Assembly: GCA_020348305.1 (NCBI GenBank)
Contig: CP070746.1
Coordinates: 2,577,613 to 2,622,555 of the forward strand
Reading direction: 5' to 3'
DNA from: Desulfobacterales bacterium
GTDB taxonomy: Bacteria; Desulfobacterota; Desulfobacteria; Desulfobacterales; JAHEIW01
Length of the DNA: 44,943 nucleotides
Positions 9,214-16,486 of the stretch are shown here, one piece after another (positions within the stretch are counted from its first letter, which is position 1; the number at the start of each line of letters is the position of its first letter). A program made the position numbers and the translations under genes. The notes under the pieces were generated by a model that saw only the letters and a list, made by a program, of their open reading frames with translations, did no database searches and was not told the DNA's origin.

Positions 9214-10215
9214 TCAATTCAAACTCACTTCACCGTCCGCCATGATTACCAGGTCTCCTCCTTCCCGGCCCTTGATGAGTTGGTTGATGGCAGAAATCGT
9301 CCGCGCCGGCAAAATAACCCCCCAAGTCACCGTGCCTCGGCCGAATGCGGCTACTTGCCGGTGAAATGCCGATGCGAAAGCGATGGGGACGGTGGGGGTT
9401 TCCATCTCATAAATCTCCCGGGGAAATTTGGCCGAAATATACACCGGCCGCCCAGCGGACAACTTCAATTGCCAGGCTTTATTTGCAGCAATGGCAAAAA
9501 AGTCCACTTGCCCGCGGGCGATCAGCGTTTCCAGGGCAGTATCCGAAGCAAAGCGGAGAGAAAACCCTTTCTTGGCAGGCTTAGGCGGAGGGGTTTCCTC
9601 TGGCGGTTTAGCTCTGGGCGCCTGATTTTGGTGAAGGCTGCCGGCCAGTTTATCTTTTGCTTGGTCCAATGCTGCCTGAATTTTTGTTAGGCTCTGGGTT
9701 TCATTCTTGATTTCAGTTTTTAATTCAGCACGGATTCGCCGCTTATCGGCAATATCTTTCATTATCTTGGCCAGCTTCTCTTCCCGCATTTTAATTTCGT
9801 GCCGGGTCTCACTGAGGGATTGCGAGACCTTTTTGAGTTCCTGTCGTGCTTTGACCACCCGGGCCAGGGCTGCCTTTCCGGCTTTTTCCGCCTGAGTGGC
9901 CTGGGTTGATGACTGTTCAGCAGCTGCCGTCGCCTTTTGCAGCAGGGTTTGCGTTTCGGCGACTTTTGCTTTGAGGGCGGCAATTTGTTTCTGAAGCGAT
10001 TCCGCCTCCGCTTTCAAATTCGCCGGTTCGGCAATGGTGGGCCTATCGGCCGGCGGAGCCATGGGCAGTGCTTTAACCAGCGCAAATATCGCCATCAGAC
10101 ATAAACACAATATGGCAAAAAACCGCATGACATCTGTTTGCAGCATTTCCACATCATCCGAAAAGCTCAGGCTGCGGCGAAAGAAAAACATCGGCGCTGG
10201 TTGCAAATGGTTCAT
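9214..10215 (-). CDS. ExbD/TolR-like membrane protein with long coiled coil
   Basis: 333 aa from the ATG at 10215, which has GGAGAAG just upstream; a TTG at 10254 gives a longer frame without such a site. One membrane segment (about 31-50) is preceded by D28 in LQTDVMRFF, the position of the proton-carrying Asp in ExbD, TolR and MotB. Residues about 65-215 form a long Ala/Lys/Glu-rich coiled coil. A proline-rich linker (PPEETPPPKPAKK) leads to a C-terminal domain of about 100 residues that I do not recognise. It lacks its own OmpA peptidoglycan-binding domain, but the cluster encodes one separately at 4141. Its neighbour is the ExbB-like channel, so the two are probably partners. Confidence 0.7.
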   Translation of the reverse strand: MNHLQPAPMFFFRRSLSFSDDVEMLQTDVMRFFAILCLCLMAIFALVKALPMAPPADRPTIAEPANLKAEAESLQKQIAALKAKVAETQTLLQKATAAAEQSSTQATQAEKAGKAALARVVKARQELKKVSQSLSETRHEIKMREEKLAKIMKDIADKRRIRAELKTEIKNETQSLTKIQAALDQAKDKLAGSLHQNQAPRAKPPEETPPPKPAKKGFSLRFASDTALETLIARGQVDFFAIAANKAWQLKLSAGRPVYISAKFPREIYEMETPTVPIAFASAFHRQVAAFGRGTVTWGVILPARTISAINQLIKGREGGDLVIMADGEVSLN

Positions 10216-10306
10216 TAACTTCTCCGAATTGAATTTTAGTAAATGAATGGTCAACTAAATTTCTTTAATAATAGCCTGCCTTCACGGCTGCTCAGCCCCC
10301 ATTGTT

Positions 10307-10981
10307 TCACCGGCGGTCCAGCGGCTGTTTGTCCACGCCGGACACGAATCGGTTGAGCCGCTCGTCGATGGATTTTAAAACAGCATGTACCGAATCGGCT
10401 CGCCGCTCCGCTAATCGATTATAATAGGCTTGCACCTGGGTGCCGACGGCCATGGATTTCACGAGTCGTAGCAGATAACCGCCAACGGCTCCGAAAATGG
10501 TGGTGGAAAGCGCCAGCAAAATTCCGCCATCAACCAGCCGCTGCAGGATCGAAAAGGCCCCCAGCTTTGCCGCGGATTGGGCATTCAGATCCCCCAGCCC
10601 TTCCAATAGGGCACCCCGCATGCCGATAGCCGTCCAGATCACCCCGATGCCGAAAAACAGGTTAATCCAAATATCCACCAGGTGATCGGCCTGAGCAATT
10701 TTTTCCGCTGAAACATTAGGATTTCGCAGATAATGCTTTAATCGCAAAAGGGAGGCGGTATAGAACACAAAGGTTAAAAAAAAGGGGACTACGGATAGCC
10801 TAAGGTTCTGATAGGTCCAGCCAAGCACCCGCTGAACGCTGGGAACATCCAGGACGGAGATGGCGACCACCTCCGACATATTCAGCACATACAGCAGTAC
10901 GGTTCCGAAGACCAGTACCCCCAGAGCGCCGGTGATAAACCCGGCCGAAAAACCGGTAGCAGGATGAAATTTGGTTTCCAT
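10307..10981 (-). CDS. MotA/TolQ/ExbB-family proton channel subunit
   Basis: 224 aa with GGGGAG upstream of the ATG. There are four hydrophobic segments (about 11-33, 59-79, 108-129, 152-173). The third and fourth match the conserved MotA/TolQ/ExbB core: LFFGIGVIWTAIGMRG and LLALSTTIFGAVGGYLLRL. Family members assemble as pentamers around two ExbD/MotB-type rods and turn proton flow into rotation. The paired gene at 9214 fits that role. The start lies 15 bp after the lipoprotein stop. What the motor acts on here is unknown; transglycosylase and OmpA neighbours point to the cell wall. Confidence 0.8.
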   Translation of the reverse strand: METKFHPATGFSAGFITGALGVLVFGTVLLYVLNMSEVVAISVLDVPSVQRVLGWTYQNLRLSVVPFFLTFVFYTASLLRLKHYLRNPNVSAEKIAQADHLVDIWINLFFGIGVIWTAIGMRGALLEGLGDLNAQSAAKLGAFSILQRLVDGGILLALSTTIFGAVGGYLLRLVKSMAVGTQVQAYYNRLAERRADSVHAVLKSIDERLNRFVSGVDKQPLDRR

Positions 10982-10996
10982 TTTACAGACTCCCCA

Positions 10997-11563
10997 CTAG
11001 TTCCGGCATGCCGTGCAGGTAGCGTCCAGCAAGAGCAGGATCGAATTATATTGGTCCGCAGCGGCGTAATAGGCATTTTTATCCCGGCAGGCTCTTAATA
11101 GACCTTCTTCTTTCTGACGCAGTTCCTCTTCCAACTGTATTTCGATTTCTTTTTGCGTTGTTTCGGAACAGGAGGAGCACACGTTAAAATCATCCGTTAA
11201 AGATATGAACGTGGTGTTGAAATATCGATTGTAATAGCTGCGGGCCTGAATTTTATCGATGATTCCCTCGTCATTGGCCCATTCCAGAAATTCACTGAAC
11301 CGCCGTTTGTTTTCCATACCCGGATCGCGTTTGGCAACTTCAATGAGCCGCCGATAGTAGCTGTCAAACATTGTCTCGCATTGCAAATGTCCAAGGTCTT
11401 CCCTGGAATGGGCCAACGCCTCCTCAATGTTCACCCCGGAGGGCAGTGTACAATTCGGCACCACATATTTCCGATTTCCGCACGATGAAATTAGAAGCCC
11501 GAGGACAGCGATGACAAAAAAAGCCTTTTTACTGAAATAGATTTTTTTTCGTAACTTGATCAT
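10997..11563 (-). CDS. Small Cys-containing lipoprotein, unknown function
   Basis: 188 aa with GGAGGT upstream of the ATG. The signal ends in a lipobox (GLLISSCGN), giving a lipidated Cys near residue 28. The mature part is mostly helical and contains a CSSCSE pair and further Cys residues near the C-terminus (DATCTACRN), which may form disulfides. No family is recognised. Tight spacing to the ExbB-like gene (15 bp) suggests an accessory envelope component of the same system. Confidence 0.7.
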   Translation of the reverse strand: MIKLRKKIYFSKKAFFVIAVLGLLISSCGNRKYVVPNCTLPSGVNIEEALAHSREDLGHLQCETMFDSYYRRLIEVAKRDPGMENKRRFSEFLEWANDEGIIDKIQARSYYNRYFNTTFISLTDDFNVCSSCSETTQKEIEIQLEEELRQKEEGLLRACRDKNAYYAAADQYNSILLLLDATCTACRN

Positions 11564-11601
11564 GATGATTTACCTCCATTTTTATCCGGATAGACAAGTC
11601 C

Positions 11602-12450
11602 CTACATTTCAAGAGGGCTTTGATATTCTGCTTTTGTGTTTCCCGGCGGGGGCCCCGGAATGCCTTCCTCTTCACCGGTTTCTCCAAATAAAATCGTCTT
11701 TACCCGGCCAACCATCTCAAACATTTCCGGCGTAATGATGCCGTATGCCTGGTCGAGATCGATCATGAGCTTGGCACGACTGATTTCATCGCGTGTCAGC
11801 GCAATTAGATCCTGCACTTCCTGAGTATCTAAGTATATTTCAGCGGCAACTGCGGCAAGGGAGCCACCCGAACCCGTTCTCGGCCCCATGGCCACCAGCC
11901 TATAATATTGTCTAAACTTTTCGCTCAATCTTCCCGAACGCCGCTTGTATGGGCGCTGATCGGTCGCGCCTTGTGGCGTTTTTTCAAGCAGCTTTTGCAG
12001 ACCTCTGAGGGTTGTTTTACGACCGAGTTCCTTGCGAATCCGACTTTCCAGACTGGTACTGGTGGCTCTAACGGAATCCTCCATACCCGGTAAGCGGTTT
12101 TCCATCAGGTTGAGCATCTCTAGGTAGGTCTGGCCTAGCTGGCTGGCTATCTCTCTGCAGCCTGGCTCTGCTTGAGCCCCCTCGCACTTGCTGGCCATGT
12201 AAAGCTCTTCTTGCTGATTCAGGCGATCAATTACATCCTGAAGATCTTCTTCCATGGCCTTGGCTGCCTGGCCGGTATGCTTGATGTTTTCCACTACGGT
12301 GGTCGGAAACAACCGAATGGTAGGAGATTGTTTTGCTGTCGCAGGAATTTCTCCTCCGGCGATCGCAAAAACGGCAAAGATGACGAGTATCCGACAAAAG
12401 AGTCTGCCTCGTCGACTCACACTAAATTCGATGCTTTTCAATTTACGCAT
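11602..12450 (-). CDS. Secreted helical protein, unknown function
   Basis: 282 aa with GAGGAGG upstream. An N-terminal signal or anchor (about 17-38) is followed by a largely helical protein. Two Cys (KCEGAQAEPGCRE) may pair. A basic patch (YKRRSGRLSEKFRQYYR) and an acidic, proline-rich tail (GETGEEEGIPGPPPG) are visible. I do not recognise a family. It opens the structural part of the cluster and starts 39 bp before the lipoprotein gene, with candidate promoter B just upstream. Confidence 0.65.
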   Translation of the reverse strand: MRKLKSIEFSVSRRGRLFCRILVIFAVFAIAGGEIPATAKQSPTIRLFPTTVVENIKHTGQAAKAMEEDLQDVIDRLNQQEELYMASKCEGAQAEPGCREIASQLGQTYLEMLNLMENRLPGMEDSVRATSTSLESRIRKELGRKTTLRGLQKLLEKTPQGATDQRPYKRRSGRLSEKFRQYYRLVAMGPRTGSGGSLAAVAAEIYLDTQEVQDLIALTRDEISRAKLMIDLDQAYGIITPEMFEMVGRVKTILFGETGEEEGIPGPPPGNTKAEYQSPLEM

Positions 12451-12501
12451 AACACACCTCCTCTCAAAACTTTGGTCATAAAGTATCTTATTTTAATCCT
12501 A

Positions 12502-12531
12502 TTAGACGGACAGGTCGTAAAGGTAGGTCAA
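12502..12531 (-). promoter_or_regulatory. Candidate ECF-type promoter B (TTGACC-N14-GTCCGTC-TAA)
   Basis: On the minus strand TTGACC (12531-12526) lies 14 nt before GTCCGTC (12511-12505), followed by TAA. Spacing equals that of copies A and C; the upstream hexamer matches copy A at three of six positions. It would drive 11602 and the genes after it. Confidence 0.4.
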
Positions 12532-12676
12532 TTTTTCGAAATCTTTTTTTCAAACAGTCAGCGGTGATTTTTCGAAAGTATATGAAGTTTTAGGGATGGC
12601 TGAATGCCCAGGGCTACATCAATTATACAGGTAATTGGCTGAAATAAATAAAGTTGCTCGCTTAATGAAAGTCATG

Positions 12677-12841
12677 AAAATCTCAAGCACCAAAATACAA
12701 ATCTCAAACAAATACCAATGACCGAAATTCAAAACAGACTAAATGACCGCGAGACATCGAATATGTTATTGAAATGTTTTGGTTATTGGAATTTGGAATT
12801 TTGATATTGTTTGGAATTTGAGTATTGTGATTTGGGATTTT
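12677..12841. repeat. Stuttered-word inverted repeat (word like TTTGGAATTTG)
   Basis: The left arm (12677-12735) repeats words like ATACAAATCTCAAAC. The right arm (12774-12841) repeats the complement (TTTGGAATTTG, GGAATTTTGATATTG). The arms could form a long imperfect hairpin. It fills most of the 528-bp gap 12451-12978 between the anti-sigma gene and the secreted protein gene. The remainder of that gap holds candidate promoter B and no convincing gene. Confidence 0.6.
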
Positions 12842-12978
12842 AGTGGTGGATGCGGGAAAGCAAATCTCTTCTATCTGAATCAGTTAGAGCTGACTTTGAC
12901 GTTACCCTGGCTGAATGGCAGGTTGAAATGAAGAAGCTGTATAATATGTGTAATACCGGACAGTTATTTTCCAACAGC

Positions 12979-13569
12979 CTACTGGTTCATTTCCTTCACC
13001 TCCAAATACGCCACTTTATTTTCAATGCGAATATGCAGGGCTTCTTTGGGGCCGAACAGGCTCTTTTTCTGATAGTAGGGTTTTGAAAGCACAACAAGAT
13101 TCAGTTCTTTCACCTGGAGCCCTTTTTGCTGTAATGCGGCTACCAGACGATTTACCCGCTCTCCTTTTTCCCACCGAAGTGCGTCATCCACCAACAGGAT
13201 ATCCTTTAACTGCTGATCCAAATTCAGGGTAGCCAAGATGACCTGGGGGCGTTGATTCCAATAGTTAAATACAAGTTGGCCGCCGATGAGTAAGACCAGA
13301 ATAATGGAGGCCGCCAGGGCATAGGCGGTCCTGGTTTTCCACCAGGGGGAAGATGTTGTTTGCACGGAAGCTTCGTCAGCCAAGTCTTTAAGCGTTTCCT
13401 GGAGGATTTCGTAACATCGTTGACAACGGTTGAGATGGCGGATAAAGTGCTGGTTTTCTGCCTTGTCGACTGCTCCGTCCGCCAAGCGCGCCAGGTCCTC
13501 TATCGCAATATGATCTTCGGGCTCCGGCGCAACTGTCGGCTTTATAATTTTATTGATCCATCTACCCAT
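12979..13569 (-). CDS. Zinc-finger membrane anti-sigma factor
   Basis: 196 aa with GAGGC upstream of the ATG. The cytoplasmic N-terminus carries the ZAS/zf-HC2 motif H45-x3-C49-x2-C52 (HLNRCQRC). One membrane helix lies at about 82-103. The extracytoplasmic C-terminus (about 105-196) is a small alpha/beta domain with KGLQVKELNLVVLS. This is the standard layout of anti-sigma factors that hold an ECF sigma at the membrane until an envelope signal arrives. It follows the sigma gene by 30 bp. Confidence 0.85.
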   Translation of the reverse strand: MGRWINKIIKPTVAPEPEDHIAIEDLARLADGAVDKAENQHFIRHLNRCQRCYEILQETLKDLADEASVQTTSSPWWKTRTAYALAASIILVLLIGGQLVFNYWNQRPQVILATLNLDQQLKDILLVDDALRWEKGERVNRLVAALQQKGLQVKELNLVVLSKPYYQKKSLFGPKEALHIRIENKVAYLEVKEMNQ

Positions 13570-13586
13570 TTTTTGCCTCTATATCT

Positions 13587-13616
13587 TTAGACGGACATTT
13601 TACGGTTCGCGAATAC
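13587..13616 (-). promoter_or_regulatory. Candidate ECF-type promoter C (GTATTC-N14-GTCCGTC-TAA)
   Basis: On the minus strand GTATTC (13616-13611) lies 14 nt before GTCCGTC (13596-13590), followed by TAA. The upstream half lies in the last codons of the sigma gene and the downstream half in the sigma/anti-sigma gap. It would give extra transcription of the anti-sigma gene, a common feedback layout. Confidence 0.35.
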
Positions 13617-14349
13617 CCTCTGCCAGCAACCTTTCCCGGTATTTTGTCAAAAGGCCTTTCAGGCGCCTTCTGGCGGCTGATGCCGGTAGATCAATTACCT
13701 TGGCCGTCACGGACACCGGCTGATCCGAGCCGTATACAAGTCTGACCAGAATTTGATCTTTTTCCGAAAACGCTTCGGTTGTCTCACGGATAACCTTTAG
13801 GGCTTTGATCCGTCTTTCGCGGTCAAGTTTCTCAATCAGAAATTCCAGGGGGTTGGAGCCGGAATCAGCGATATTCTGCAAGGAACTGCCACGATGCTCA
13901 TCTATAGACTGAAAGGTCGGATTTTCTCGGCAGGGCGCATTTCGGATCGGCGCAATCTCTCTTATGAATTGTTCATAGGTTCCTTCGAACAAACCGTCAA
14001 TCCGCACAAAATCAAAGGCGTCATCAAAAGAAAATTTTTGCCAGCACACAAGCCGGTAGACCGCTTCAGCCCACTTGCCGAGTTTTACCACCCCGGAAGG
14101 AATACGCCTGCGGCCGTATCTTTTGCGTCTAAAATCGACGACAAGCGCGTTGATCAGGGAATAAAGGTAGGTACTTAGTTTGCTTCTGCCCTTATAGGCC
14201 CGCAGGCGCTTAAAGTTATCAGCCTTAAGGCCATCGATCACAAAGACATAGCATTCGTTTTGGTCGACTTCAGCCGAAAAGTGCCGCTTGCAAACGGCTT
14301 CAATCTTTTCCAGGATTTCATCTGAAGAGAGAATTTTCTCAGGATCCAT
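13600..14349 (-). CDS. ECF-like RNA polymerase sigma factor
   Basis: 249 aa. Region 2 is seen in YKGRSKLSTYLYSLINALVVDFRRKR (about 52-78), the pattern used for core binding and -10 recognition. Region 4 is in the last 60 residues (FSEKDQILVRLVYGSDQPVSV then a helix SAARRRLKGLLTKYRERL). The middle insertion of about 80 residues is longer than in minimal ECF factors. The start codon has no clear Shine-Dalgarno; a GGGGC-TTC-GCCCC stem (14380-14368) and a GGAATA word lie just upstream. It is followed by its presumed anti-sigma factor and heads the whole minus-strand cluster. Confidence 0.8.
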   Translation of the reverse strand: MDPEKILSSDEILEKIEAVCKRHFSAEVDQNECYVFVIDGLKADNFKRLRAYKGRSKLSTYLYSLINALVVDFRRKRYGRRRIPSGVVKLGKWAEAVYRLVCWQKFSFDDAFDFVRIDGLFEGTYEQFIREIAPIRNAPCRENPTFQSIDEHRGSSLQNIADSGSNPLEFLIEKLDRERRIKALKVIRETTEAFSEKDQILVRLVYGSDQPVSVTAKVIDLPASAARRRLKGLLTKYRERLLAEGIREP

Positions 14350-14617
14350 TATTCCAGTATTCCAATTGGGGCGAAGCCCCTAAGTTCAACCGCAATAACT
14401 TTCTAACAAACTATTATCACATCACAATTAACCTGCCAACCGCTACTTCCTGCCTTTCTCCTGCTTTCAAAAATAAAGTGATTAAGAATGACACCTCCCT
14501 CCCGTCGATTAATTCTTAAATTTCTGTAATAACTATAATTAACGAATTCCGGATTATAGGCTATAAATTAATTTATTTATATTTATTTTAGATGGTTAAA
14601 AAAAAATAAAAAAATAC
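14350..14617. other. AT-rich divergent intergenic region
   Basis: Separates the sigma gene (minus) from the HTH-receiver gene (plus). It has a 5-bp stem (GGGGC-GAA-GCCCC, 14368-14380) and a stuttered TATTCCA word near the sigma start. No gene was found. No copy of the GTCCGTC element is present, so the sigma gene itself may be driven by another factor. Confidence 0.5.
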
Positions 14618-14647
14618 TTGACAAATTTATAAAATTGTATTTATTAA
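14618..14647 (+). promoter_or_regulatory. Sigma-70-type promoter for the HTH-receiver gene
   Basis: TTGACA at 14618-14623 is a perfect -35. TATTAA at 14642-14647 is a reasonable -10 with 18-nt spacing, in a very AT-rich stretch. The gene's own AAGGAG and ATG follow about 35-40 nt later. Confidence 0.55.
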
Positions 14648-14683
14648 AATAAATATAATAACTGTAAATAAAAGGAGTCAGAT

Positions 14684-15256
14684 ATGGAGGACGTACTCAC
14701 CGTTTTCAAAGCCAGTCAATACTGCAATGTATCTCCCAAAACAATTATCAATTGGATCGAGTCGGGTCACATCAAAGCTTACAAAACCGTGGGAGGACAC
14801 CGCCGTATAAACAAGGTTGATCTCGAAGCGTTTATGAAAAACCAGGGGATACCCATCCCGGACGCAGAACCGGTGGAGACACGAAAGAAAATATTAGTTG
14901 TGGATGACGATCCCATCATCGTTGAAACCATCGTACAAGCATTGGAAGAAGATGAATTTGATTATGAGGTGATTTCGGCTTCCGATGGATTTGAAGCCGG
15001 GCTACAAGTAACTCATTTTGCACCTAATTTGCTGATACTCGATATCATGATGCCCGATATCAAGGGCTACGAGGTTTGTAAAAAAATCAAGGAGAATCCG
15101 CAAACCCAAGACACCAAGATTATCGTTTTATCCGCCTACCTGGACGAAGAAAAATTCAAAAAAATGAAAGAATACGGTGCGGATGCATGTTTTTCCAAAC
15201 CGTTGCCACTGCCCCAGTTAAAAGATGAGGTCGCCCGTTTGCTGGGTCTTCGCTGA
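14684..15256 (+). CDS. Response regulator with N-terminal excisionase/MerR-like HTH and C-terminal receiver
   Basis: 190 aa with AAAAGGAG upstream. Residues 1-55 are a winged HTH of the HTH_17/BldC type (FKASQYCNVSPKTIINWIESG, then TVGGHRRI). Residues 68-190 are a response-regulator receiver: DDD at 74-76, phospho-acceptor D120 in LLILDIMMPD, S/T in VLSAY and Lys in FSKP. The order is the reverse of most response regulators, which put the receiver first. No kinase is adjacent. It precedes the methylene-THF reductase cluster, but three palindromes lie between, so cotranscription is uncertain. Confidence 0.85.
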   Translation: MEDVLTVFKASQYCNVSPKTIINWIESGHIKAYKTVGGHRRINKVDLEAFMKNQGIPIPDAEPVETRKKILVVDDDPIIVETIVQALEEDEFDYEVISASDGFEAGLQVTHFAPNLLILDIMMPDIKGYEVCKKIKENPQTQDTKIIVLSAYLDEEKFKKMKEYGADACFSKPLPLPQLKDEVARLLGLR

Positions 15257-15258
15257 AA

Positions 15259-15279
15259 CCCAATGGGATACCCATTGGG
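15259..15279 (+). terminator. Perfect 9-bp hairpin after the HTH-receiver gene
   Basis: CCCAATGGG-ATA-CCCATTGGG begins 2 nt after the stop codon. The stem is perfect but the following bases (AGTTGTTCG) are only moderately T-rich, so it may stall or protect RNA rather than terminate strictly. Confidence 0.5.
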
Positions 15280-15287
15280 AGTTGTTC

Positions 15288-15309
15288 GTTATTGGTTATA
15301 ACAAATAAC
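15288..15309. promoter_or_regulatory. Near-perfect 22-bp palindrome, candidate operator
   Basis: GTTATT-g-GTTATAAC-a-AATAAC is symmetric apart from one G/A pair. It lies between two hairpins in a 103-bp spacer and looks like a protein-binding dyad or a further stem. Confidence 0.4.
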
Positions 15310-15317
15310 AATTTACG

Positions 15318-15346
15318 TCTACATGAGCGATTTTCGCTCAAGTAGA
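15318..15346 (+). promoter_or_regulatory. Strong stem-loop just upstream of the MetF-paralogue start
   Basis: TCTAC-a-TGAGCGA-ttt-TCGCTCA-a-GTAGA is a 12-bp stem with one A/A mismatch and a TTT loop. The ribosome-binding site GGAGG follows 4 nt later. There is no T-run, so a role in RNA stability, processing or translation is more likely than termination. Confidence 0.5.
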
Positions 15347-15359
15347 GCTGGAGGCACCC

Positions 15360-16235
15360 ATGAAATTAAAAGATGCCTTGAAAAAAAAGAAATTTGTCGT
15401 CACCTCCGAGGTCCAGTCGCCAATTGATCAGGAGCCTGAAGACCTCGTTCGGAGTTTGAGTCGGGTGCGCGGCCGCGTAGATGGTGTTTCATTATCCGAA
15501 GTCGAATTCGAGGGCGTCGTCGGAGATACAATCAAAACCTGCCAGCTGTTAAATAAAAATCAGCTTGAGCCGATTTATCAGACCACCACTCGTGAAAAAA
15601 ACCGCTTGCAACTGGAAAATGATTTAGTCAACGCCCATGATGCCGGTGTTGAAAATCTGCTGGTGTTCACCGAAGATTACCGCATTACTGGCGACAGTCT
15701 GCAGGAGATGATGTTTTTCCACGTGGATGCCGGCAAGTTACAATCCGTGCTGGAACACTTGAAGGAAGGGCAAACGGTTGAAGGCGAAGCCCTTAAAGCT
15801 AAAGCGGACTTTTTGCTGGGTTCCGGGGTGGAATCCGCCTGGGGCAAGAATGTCCCGGATTTGGAATTAAAAGAAATGGAGGAAATGACCAAGATGGGCA
15901 CCGGCTATTTTTTAACCACGCCGGTATTCGATCTGGATAAGTTCGCAAAGTTTATCCAGCAAACCAACACATTTGGTGTTCCCGTGGTTGCCGAAGTGAT
16001 GATTTTGCGAACCGCCGGGATGGCCCGATTTCTCAATCGTCACCTGAAGTCCGGATTGGTACCGGAATGGATCATCCAAAAATTGGCTCGATCTCCTGAC
16101 AAACAAAAGGCCAGCATTGAAATCTTCACGGATATCGTCAGCGGCTTAAAGGATCTGTGCCAAGGAGTTCACATTATCACCATCGGAGCTGAAGAAAAGC
16201 TGAAGCTGTATCTGGATGCAGCCAAACTGAAATGA
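15360..16235 (+). CDS. Divergent methylene-tetrahydrofolate reductase (MetF-like) paralogue
   Basis: 291 aa with GGAGG upstream. It aligns by eye along its full length with the canonical MetF at 23680: KKFVVTSEV near the N-terminus, TTTREKNRLQLENDL in place of MTCRDRNRLALQADL, TPVFDLDKFAKF in place of TQAVYDLDKFKEF, and QGVHIITIG in place of DGVHIMAIG. The LTGD flavin/folate loop is altered (FTEDYRITGDS), and the conserved VTDHQSS stretch is replaced by SLSEVEFEG. It may be a regulatory or structural partner of the true MetF, or act on a different one-carbon carrier. It is the first gene of the presumed operon. Confidence 0.75.
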   Translation: MKLKDALKKKKFVVTSEVQSPIDQEPEDLVRSLSRVRGRVDGVSLSEVEFEGVVGDTIKTCQLLNKNQLEPIYQTTTREKNRLQLENDLVNAHDAGVENLLVFTEDYRITGDSLQEMMFFHVDAGKLQSVLEHLKEGQTVEGEALKAKADFLLGSGVESAWGKNVPDLELKEMEEMTKMGTGYFLTTPVFDLDKFAKFIQQTNTFGVPVVAEVMILRTAGMARFLNRHLKSGLVPEWIIQKLARSPDKQKASIEIFTDIVSGLKDLCQGVHIITIGAEEKLKLYLDAAKLK

Positions 16236-16305
16236 GCAATGAAGATGCCTGAAATTTAGTAAGAACCGCTAGCGCCCAAAAGTAGCTAAATTGCGTGGAC
16301 ATTCT

Positions 16306-16404
16306 TAGTGGAGCAATGGAGTGATGGAGTAATGGAAGTTCGAGTTCATAGTCATCGCGGTTATCGCAATACTCCACTACTCCACTACTCCAACACTCCA
16401 GTAG
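16306..16404. repeat. Stuttered-word inverted repeat (word TGGAGTAA)
   Basis: The left arm (16306-16336) repeats TGGAGNNA about every 9 bases. The right arm (16366-16404) repeats the complement ACTCCACT at the same period. The arms can pair into a hairpin with a loop of about 30 nt. It lies in the 251-bp gap before the molybdopterin subunit gene. Confidence 0.65.
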
Positions 16405-16486
16405 TGAAATCTGCAAAGAAATCTATTGTCTATGATAATTCTGAAAAATCAAAATATTAACACTCAGAGAAAAAGGAGTCTTTCCC

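Noticed and set aside
12850..13086. Plus-strand frame of 78 codons starting MRESKSLL
   Set aside because: Its second half is antisense to the anti-sigma gene, there is no proper ribosome-binding site, and it begins at the edge of a stuttered repeat. The first 45 residues look protein-like, so a gene remnant cannot be excluded.
16330..16360. GTTCGAGTTC resembling a tRNA T-loop
   Set aside because: No acceptor or anticodon stems could be found around it.
16306..16416. Minus-strand frame reading LLHHSIAPL across the repeat at 16306
   Set aside because: The frame is open only because the repeat has a period divisible by three; it has no start signal and is a shadow of non-coding repeat.
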